In this document: positions 58,975-64,000 of the stretch, one piece after another
Position numbering within the stretch: position 1 is the stretch's first letter
Layout of the letters: each line of letters starts with the position of its first letter
Origin: Halorientalis salina
GTDB taxonomy: Archaea; Halobacteriota; Halobacteria; Halobacteriales; Haloarculaceae
DNA: 64,000 nt
Direction of reading: 5' to 3'
Assembly (NCBI RefSeq): GCF_005049285.1
Contig: NZ_SOSC01000006.1
Span: 122,651-186,650, forward strand
Program-made: the position numbers and the translations under genes
Notes under the pieces: generated by a model
What the model saw: the letters and a program-made list of their open reading frames with translations, nothing else
What the model was told of the DNA's origin: nothing
Databases searched by the model: none

Positions 58975-59223
58975 ATGACGAACCTGGAACTCTACGAACT
59001 GGAAGGGTGCCCGTACTGTGCGAAAGTGACGAAGAAGCTGGACGAACTCGGACTCGACTACGAGTCCCACATGGTCCCGCGCTCGCACGGCGAACGCACC
59101 GAGGTCGAGGAAGTCAGCGGCCAGACGGGCGTGCCCGTCCTCGTCGATCCGGACAACGGCGTCGAGGGGATGCCCGAATCCGACGACATCGTCGAATACT
59201 TAGAAGAGACGTACGCGAACTGA
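58975..59223 (+). CDS. Glutaredoxin-like protein
   Basis: An 82-residue thioredoxin-fold protein with the redox motif CPYC (ELEGCPYCAKVTKKLDELGL), the cis-proline motif GVPVLVDP and a conserved C-terminal helix (SDDIVEYLEETYA). It probably reduces disulfides using a haloarchaeal thiol such as gamma-glutamylcysteine; that partner is inferred. The start ATG at 58975 lies 70 bases after the ASST-like gene. Confidence 0.93.
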   Translation: MTNLELYELEGCPYCAKVTKKLDELGLDYESHMVPRSHGERTEVEEVSGQTGVPVLVDPDNGVEGMPESDDIVEYLEETYAN

Positions 59224-59327
59224 CGCGGGACGCCGTCGAGGAGTGAGCGGCGCAGTCCCGCCGAACGGACCGTGCCACGCGTTGCCAAGTATTAACCCTT
59301 ATTTCGCTGGTCTCGGTCCATCGGGTG

Positions 59328-60194
59328 ATGCCCGCAGAGTCAGTGGCAGGCGTCCTCGCGAGGTACAACACCCTGCTGTGGCAGGTCGGCGAGTTCCTCG
59401 CCGTCACGGCCGGGCTGTACGTCCTCGGTCGGTTCGCGGTCGAACCGGCCGTCGCGTGGGTGTTCAGCCGAAAAGGCCTGGAGCCGACGATCGAGCGGGC
59501 GCTGCAACGAGTCCTACGCGTCGGCATCGTCGTCGGTGCAGTGTTCGTCGGCGCGGCAGCGGCGGGATTCGGCGGTGTTCTCGGCGGCTCCGCGCTCATC
59601 GTCGCCGCGCTGACGCTGGCGGTCGGCTTCGCCGCACAGGACGTGATCTCGAACTTCGTCGCGGGCGTGTTCATCGTCCAGGACCCCAACTTCAACATCG
59701 GCGACTGGATCGAGTGGGAGGGGAAGGCCGGGTTCATCGACGACATCGGCTTCCGGGTCACCCGCGTCCGGACGTTCGACAACGAGACCATCACCGTCCC
59801 GAACACGGAACTGGCGACGACCTCGGTCACCAACCGCATGAGCAACGACACCCTGCGGATCACCTACTCGTTCGGGATCGGGTACGCCGACGGGATCGAC
59901 GAGGCGACGCGGGTGCTGCTGGACACCGCTGCCGACCACGGCATGATCCTCGCCGACCCGGACCCGTCGGTTCGGATCGTCGATCTCGCCGACAGCGCCG
60001 TCGTCCTCCAGGCGCGCTTCTGGATCGAGGACCCGGACCGCGAGGAGTTCTCCGAGACCCGCTCGGAGTACATCCAGACGGTCAAAGAACGGTGTCAGGC
60101 CGCCGGGATCGACCTCAGCACGACCGATCAGCACGCTCTCTCCGGCGAGCTCGCGGTCCACGAACCGGAAAAGACGGCGCGAGACGAGCTCTAA
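59328..60194 (+). CDS. mscS: Small-conductance mechanosensitive channel (MscS)
   Basis: A 288-residue membrane channel. Three N-terminal helices include the pore helix VLGGSALIVAALTLAVGFAAQDVISNFVAGVFI, with the Gly/Ala packing typical of MscS TM3. The beta domain follows (QDPNFNIGDWIEWEGKAGFIDDIGFRVTRVRTFDNETITVPN), then an alpha/beta C-terminal domain. It opens when osmotic shock stretches the membrane. The ATG at 59328 is preferred over the GTG one codon earlier. It ends just before the divergent-strand regulator gene. Confidence 0.95.
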   Translation: MPAESVAGVLARYNTLLWQVGEFLAVTAGLYVLGRFAVEPAVAWVFSRKGLEPTIERALQRVLRVGIVVGAVFVGAAAAGFGGVLGGSALIVAALTLAVGFAAQDVISNFVAGVFIVQDPNFNIGDWIEWEGKAGFIDDIGFRVTRVRTFDNETITVPNTELATTSVTNRMSNDTLRITYSFGIGYADGIDEATRVLLDTAADHGMILADPDPSVRIVDLADSAVVLQARFWIEDPDREEFSETRSEYIQTVKERCQAAGIDLSTTDQHALSGELAVHEPEKTARDEL

Positions 60195-60290
60195 CTACCG
60201 TAAATCACGAACGCAGCGCCACTCGCCACCGTCGGGACAGGCCGGACAGTCCGCGCCCGGCTTCCCGCGGTGAAAAGTCCCAGCCGGCGA

Positions 60291-61259
60291 TCAGGCGGGG
60301 TGTTCCCCGGTGTCGGCGCGTTCCTTGATGAGGTCTTTGAGGTCCTCGACGTCGCGGACGTTCTCGATCTCGTCGCGTTCGATGAGGGCGGTGCCGTCGA
60401 CCGACTCCTGGTTGGCGCGGTCGACGACGTAGATCGAGGTGGTTCCGGTGACGCGCCCGACCGAAGACATGATGCGGGCGCGTTTCTCGGCGGCCTCGGT
60501 GAACGTCGAGTGGCCGGTCAACATGCGCGACTGGCGGTGTTCGTCCTCGGAGACGGTCCGGAACGGCGCGCGTTCGGTCGGGTGGACGTCGAAGCCGACG
60601 CGGGTGAGCACGGCGATGACCGGCTCCTCGTCGGGGTCGACCTCGGGGTCGTCGGGCATCGGCTCGCTGTCGCGGACCTCGTCGACGCCGTCGAAGACGT
60701 CGACCGGCGCGGTCAGCGGCGCGTCGAACAGCTCTTCGAGCTGCGTCGCCACCTCGACGGAGGCGTTCATGCCATCCTCGTACTTCGAGACCGTCCGCCG
60801 GGAGACACCGAGTTCGTTGGCCAGTCGGCCCAGCGACCAGTCCATGTCCTCGCGGGCGTCCTCGAGGATCTCGCTGTCGATGTTGACGTACAGGCCGCCG
60901 GGTGCGGCGTAGATCAGCGGCGGGACCTCCTCGACGAACAGGTCCATGGCGGTGTCGGGCGAGAGCACGGGCACCCCGTGACGGAAGTAGACCACGCCGG
61001 GTTTGAGGTCCTCGTCGCGGGTGCGCAGTCCGACGACGATGGGCGTCGCCTGCAGGTACTCGCCGAGGCGACGCATCTCAGCGCCGGTCCGGGCGTCGAA
61101 GGCGTCGATGTTGCCCAGGATCTTCACCAGCACGGTGTCCTCGCCGCGTCGCGCGGCCACGTCGAAACTCTTGGGTCGGATCGCACACCGGTCACTCACG
61201 AGAAAGCCCGCGTCCCGCAACATCGCGGTCACGTTCCCGACCAGTGCGGATCGTGACAT
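60291..61259 (-). CDS. Archaeal HTH regulator (COG1395 type)
   Basis: A roughly 322-residue regulator conserved in euryarchaea. The N-terminal half reads [20 protein letters not shown] and [20 protein letters not shown], like a nuclease-fold sensing domain. A helix-turn-helix follows ([31 protein letters not shown]). The rest is a C-terminal domain with a long acidic tail. ATG at 61259 is the family start; another in-frame ATG at 61277 would add six residues. Function is unknown beyond transcription regulation. It is divergent from tiaS. Confidence 0.88.
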   Translation of the reverse strand: MSRSALVGNVTAMLRDAGFLVSDRCAIRPKSFDVAARRGEDTVLVKILGNIDAFDARTGAEMRRLGEYLQATPIVVGLRTRDEDLKPGVVYFRHGVPVLSPDTAMDLFVEEVPPLIYAAPGGLYVNIDSEILEDAREDMDWSLGRLANELGVSRRTVSKYEDGMNASVEVATQLEELFDAPLTAPVDVFDGVDEVRDSEPMPDDPEVDPDEEPVIAVLTRVGFDVHPTERAPFRTVSEDEHRQSRMLTGHSTFTEAAEKRARIMSSVGRVTGTTSIYVVDRANQESVDGTALIERDEIENVRDVEDLKDLIKERADTGEHPA

Positions 61260-61406
61260 CACGTTGTGGATAACCATTCCTCGTATAAAACGATTGTGAC
61301 CGCGACACACAGCTACGTCCGGCGGTTTACGGGTTCGCTGGGCGATAGATTGATATATGACAAGTGCCCCGAAACGCGTTACCCCGTCGGGTTCGAACCC
61401 CCGGAC

Positions 61407-62717
61407 GTGACCATCGTCGGCATCGACGACACCGACTCCCGAACTCGCGGGATGTGTACCACCTACGCCGCCGCCCTGCTGGCCGATCGAATCCGCGAGA
61501 CCGGGGGCCACGTCGAGCGAGTCCTGCTGGTCCGGCTGAACCCAGCCGTCGAGTACAAAACCAGGGGAAACGCCGCGCTGGCGGTCCACTGCGACCTCCC
61601 GGCCGAGCGGGCCTTCGACCTCGCGACGGCCCTCGTCGACGAGCACGCGGCGAGGACCGACGAGCGGACGAACCCCGGCGTCGTCGTGGCCGACGACGAC
61701 CTGGGCGCGCGACCCGAGTGGGTCCAGTCGGTCTCCCGTCGGGCCGTCAGGGAGTTGCTCGACCCGGAACCCGACGTACAGGAGCCGCTGGCGGCGGCCG
61801 GCTACCGGCATCGCGGCTGGGGGAACGGCCGCGGCCTCGTGGGCGCGGTCGCGGCGCTCGGGGCCTGGGAGGGGTTCCGCGAGGGCGCGCCGGCGGAGTG
61901 GCCGACCGACTGGACCTACGAGTGCATCACGTATCGGGAGCGCGACCGCTGGGGCACCGACCGCGCGGTCGACCCCGACTCGGTCTTCGCCGTGGCCGAC
62001 GAGTACTACCCCGACATCTGGGACACCGTCGACCGCGGCGAGGGCGAGGCGGTCTGCGTCCCGAACACGCCCGGCCCGGTCCTCCACGGCATCCGCGGGG
62101 ACGACCCGGACATCGCTCGTGAAGCTGCGCGGGCTATCGAGAGCGAGGCCGTCGAGCGCCGGGAGTTGTTCGTCACGAACCAGGGGACCGACATGCACCT
62201 GCGGGACGCCGCGCCCGAGGCAGTGGTCGACGGGCGAGCCTATCGCGTGACCGGCGAGGTGGTCGACGCACCCGAAACGCGGGAGGGCGGACACGTGTTC
62301 GTCACGCTAGGATTCCCCGAGCGCGAGCGCGAGGAGCCGCTGCCCTGCGTGGCCTTCGAGCCGACCAAGCGGTTCCGTGACCGGGTGCGCGCGCTCCGCG
62401 CCGGCGACCGCGTGACCGTTTGCGGCGAGGTCACCGACGGCGCGCTCAAACTGGAGAAGTTCGCCGTCCGGGGGCTGAACGACATCGAACTGGTGACGCC
62501 GGACTGCCCGGACTGCGGGCGGTCGATGAAAAGCGCCGGGCGGGCGGCGGGGTATCGATGTCGGGACTGCAAGACGAGCGCGGACGGGAAAGTCGAGCGG
62601 ACGGTCGAACGGGACCTCGAACCGGGCTGGTACGAGGTCCCGCCGTGTGCGCGCCGGCACATTGCCAAACCGCTAGTTCGAGGTGGGTTCGACGGGTCGA
62701 CCCATCCCGAGCGGTGA
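61407..62717 (+). CDS. tiaS: tRNA(Ile2) 2-agmatinylcytidine synthase TiaS
   Basis: A 436-residue enzyme that attaches agmatine to C34 of tRNA-Ile (CAU), so that it reads AUA. The N-terminal motif is [19 protein letters not shown], and [16 protein letters not shown] plus [20 protein letters not shown] are typical. An OB fold ([24 protein letters not shown]) and a C-terminal zinc ribbon ([13 protein letters not shown] ... RCRDCKT) complete the enzyme. GTG at 61407 is chosen because it starts the conserved strand; no ATG is suitably placed. It is an archaea-specific, essential function. Confidence 0.94.
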   Translation: MTIVGIDDTDSRTRGMCTTYAAALLADRIRETGGHVERVLLVRLNPAVEYKTRGNAALAVHCDLPAERAFDLATALVDEHAARTDERTNPGVVVADDDLGARPEWVQSVSRRAVRELLDPEPDVQEPLAAAGYRHRGWGNGRGLVGAVAALGAWEGFREGAPAEWPTDWTYECITYRERDRWGTDRAVDPDSVFAVADEYYPDIWDTVDRGEGEAVCVPNTPGPVLHGIRGDDPDIAREAARAIESEAVERRELFVTNQGTDMHLRDAAPEAVVDGRAYRVTGEVVDAPETREGGHVFVTLGFPEREREEPLPCVAFEPTKRFRDRVRALRAGDRVTVCGEVTDGALKLEKFAVRGLNDIELVTPDCPDCGRSMKSAGRAAGYRCRDCKTSADGKVERTVERDLEPGWYEVPPCARRHIAKPLVRGGFDGSTHPER

Positions 62718-62828
62718 GTAGCCGTGGAGCAGCGCAGGGGAGTTCAGGGAGTAACTAGCAAGGAGATTGTGCCGAATCCGCATGCCAGCTGGCGGTATTA
62801 GGTGGTCCGCGGTGTAGAGGGATGTGTG

Positions 62829-63470
62829 ATGCATCGCGGATCACCCACCACCCAGTTCGCCGATCGGGAAGAGGCAGGCCAACGGCTCGGGGAACGGCTG
62901 CGACAGGAAAACGTCGACGGGGACATCGTCCTCGCGATCCCTCGCGGGGGCCTGCCGCTCGGGCGGGCGGTCGCGGACGCCATCGACGCGCCGCTGGACA
63001 TCGTGGTCGCCAAGAAGATCGGTGCGCCGGGCAACCCGGAGTTCGCCATCGGCGCGGTCGCCGCGGACGGGAGCGTCTGGCTGAACGAGCGCGTCATCGA
63101 GCGCCAGGGGATCGGCCGGGACTACGTCGCCGACGCCCGCGAGCAGAAAGCCCGGGAGGCCCGACAGAAAGCCGAGCGCTACCGCGACGGGCCGCCACCG
63201 GAGCTGGCGGGCAAACGGGTCGTCATCGTCGACGACGGGGTCGCCACGGGCGCGACGGTCAGGGCGTGTATCGAACAGGTGCGAGCCGAGCAGCCGGCGC
63301 GGATCGTCCTCGCGGTTCCGGTCGGCTCACCGCGGACGATGGAGGAACTCGAAGAGATGGTCGACGCCGTCGTGGCGCTGGAGACGCCGGCAGATTTCCG
63401 CGCCGTCGGGCAGTTCTACCAGGACTTCGCGCAGGTGACCGACGAGGAGGCGATGGCGTACCTCGACTAA
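62829..63470 (+). CDS. Phosphoribosyltransferase-domain protein
   Basis: A 213-residue type I PRTase-like protein. The PRPP-binding motif is VVIVDDGVATGATVRACIEQVR, and an N-terminal pattern DIVLAIPRGGLPLGRAVADAIDAPLDIVVAKKIGAPGNPEFAIGAV is typical of the COG1926 group. Members are close to predicted phosphoribosyltransferases of unknown acceptor. It is not a clear Apt, Hpt or Upp. The ATG at 62829 gives MHRGSPTTQFADREEAGQRL. It is a lone gene at the edge of the AT-rich right end. Confidence 0.85.
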   Translation: MHRGSPTTQFADREEAGQRLGERLRQENVDGDIVLAIPRGGLPLGRAVADAIDAPLDIVVAKKIGAPGNPEFAIGAVAADGSVWLNERVIERQGIGRDYVADAREQKAREARQKAERYRDGPPPELAGKRVVIVDDGVATGATVRACIEQVRAEQPARIVLAVPVGSPRTMEELEEMVDAVVALETPADFRAVGQFYQDFAQVTDEEAMAYLD

Positions 63471-63920
63471 GTTGTAGTTCAACCGTGGATTTGCGAGCAC
63501 GCCATCTCTCCATCAAACTGCCAAACTCAATTCATTTCTCTGATACGGTGCGAGATACAACGCGCGTGTCTTGCACACAAAATTAACGCAGATACTTGAA
63601 GTACCCGTTGCATTATCTGTCTGCGACCCGTTAGTATCGCATGGACATAGTACGGCAGGAACGTTACATTCATATTGTACTCATACTGGTAATGGCCAGT
63701 TGTGCGGTAATATTCTGGACTTTTGCAGAACTGGCGACCCCGAATATAGCTCCGTAATTGCGTTCGCCTGAAAGACAATGCTATTCTGCTGACTTCACTC
63801 TCTATATCGGTCACCCTCTACTATCAGATGTTTGTACTCTCTGTCCACTGTTGCGGTGACGGATCCACAAGAATATAGTAACCGTTAGAACTTTCTGCCC
63901 GGAAAATGTTGTAAGAGATA
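63471..63920. other. AT-rich region without a gene
   Basis: About 450 bases markedly richer in A and T than the rest of the window. Short frames exist on both strands but show no conserved motifs and no haloarchaeal codon bias. The last ~70 bases before 63921 may contain the left terminal sequence of a transposon, but I could not identify a terminal repeat because the other end is outside the window. Confidence 0.55.
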
Positions 63921-64000
63921 GTGAATCATCTCGACGAGATCTCCGTCGAGGAATTGCAAGACGCTCTCGACAGCGTAGACAGAAAGAAGCCGACACAACG
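63921..64000 (+). mobile_element. Start of a probable IS630-family transposase gene
   Basis: A GTG start gives VNHLDEISVEELQDALDSV followed by DRKKPTQR and continues off the right edge. This is the usual N-terminus of haloarchaeal IS630-family transposases, whose helix-turn-helix segment begins just after. Only 26 codons are visible, so completeness and terminal repeats cannot be judged. The AT-rich composition just upstream fits an insertion sequence. IS630 elements normally insert at TA dinucleotides. Confidence 0.65.

Noticed and set aside
61277..62294. Upstream extension of the COG1395-type regulator frame to 62294
   Set aside because: The extension is antisense to tiaS. The family start is near 61259.

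Overview
The window is high-GC (mid-60s percent by eye), densely coded haloarchaeal chromosome. Evidence: strongly acidic proteins, G/C-biased third codon positions, an A-type ATP synthase, aRF1, CDP-archaeol synthase, RPA with its associated protein, tRNA(Ile2) agmatidine synthase, twin-arginine lipoproteins and archaeal TATA elements with leaderless starts. Gene content suits the Haloarcula/Halomicrobium/Halosimplex group, but genus is an inference. No rRNA, CRISPR array, prophage or replication origin was seen. Two tRNA genes are present: Pro(UGG) and His(GUG).

Layout. 1-5.6 kb: end of atpB, a DUF3592-type membrane gene on the other strand, atpD, a zinc-ribbon protein, aRF1 and a MinD-like ATPase. 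5.6-11.2 kb: argS, TYW1 (wyosine), a DJ-1/PfpI protein and a coupled riboflavin pair (ribK-ribB). 11.2-17.7 kb: ilvE, DUF502, proline dehydrogenase, carS, a membrane histidine kinase. 17.8-20.5 kb: tetrapyrrole operon hemC-SUMT-hemD. 20.5-29.7 kb: HEAT-repeat protein, RecJ-like DHH nuclease, single-chain K+ channel with tandem RCK modules, tRNA-Pro flanked by copies of its own 3' end, a protein with three copies of one domain, and a Ski2-type helicase.

29.7-35 kb is the most rearranged part. It holds a scar joining remnants of the helicase start and a cupin end, a HicB-HicA toxin-antitoxin pair, a membrane protein, the intact cupin, a CBS site-2 protease, a CinA-like protein and a zinc-rich HNH protein beside tRNA-His. 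35-43.7 kb: a ribbon-helix-helix repressor with a perfect operator, the rpa operon, two related Tat lipoproteins, a sugar nucleotidyltransferase, an SDR protein, a Tfx regulator and a TRAM protein. 43.7-44.8 kb has no convincing gene.

44.8-49 kb: an MFS carrier and a znuABC-type metal importer with a palindrome upstream. 49-52.7 kb: small conserved proteins, a truncated RidA gene, a fusion of CBS domains to a ribosome-hibernation-like domain, and a bacterio-opsin-activator-type regulator. 52.8-63.5 kb: NifU-type scaffold, alkaline-phosphatase-superfamily enzyme plus flippase-like protein, coiled-coil protein, pyrE, arylsulfotransferase-like propeller, glutaredoxin, MscS, a COG1395-type regulator, TiaS and a phosphoribosyltransferase. 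The right edge is AT-rich and runs into the start of a probable IS630-family transposase.

Most of the window is housekeeping. The points that reward a second look are the triplicated-domain protein, the CBS-hibernation fusion, short GC palindromes found between genes and in frame inside genes, the recombination scar at 29.9 kb, and the lipoprotein pair.
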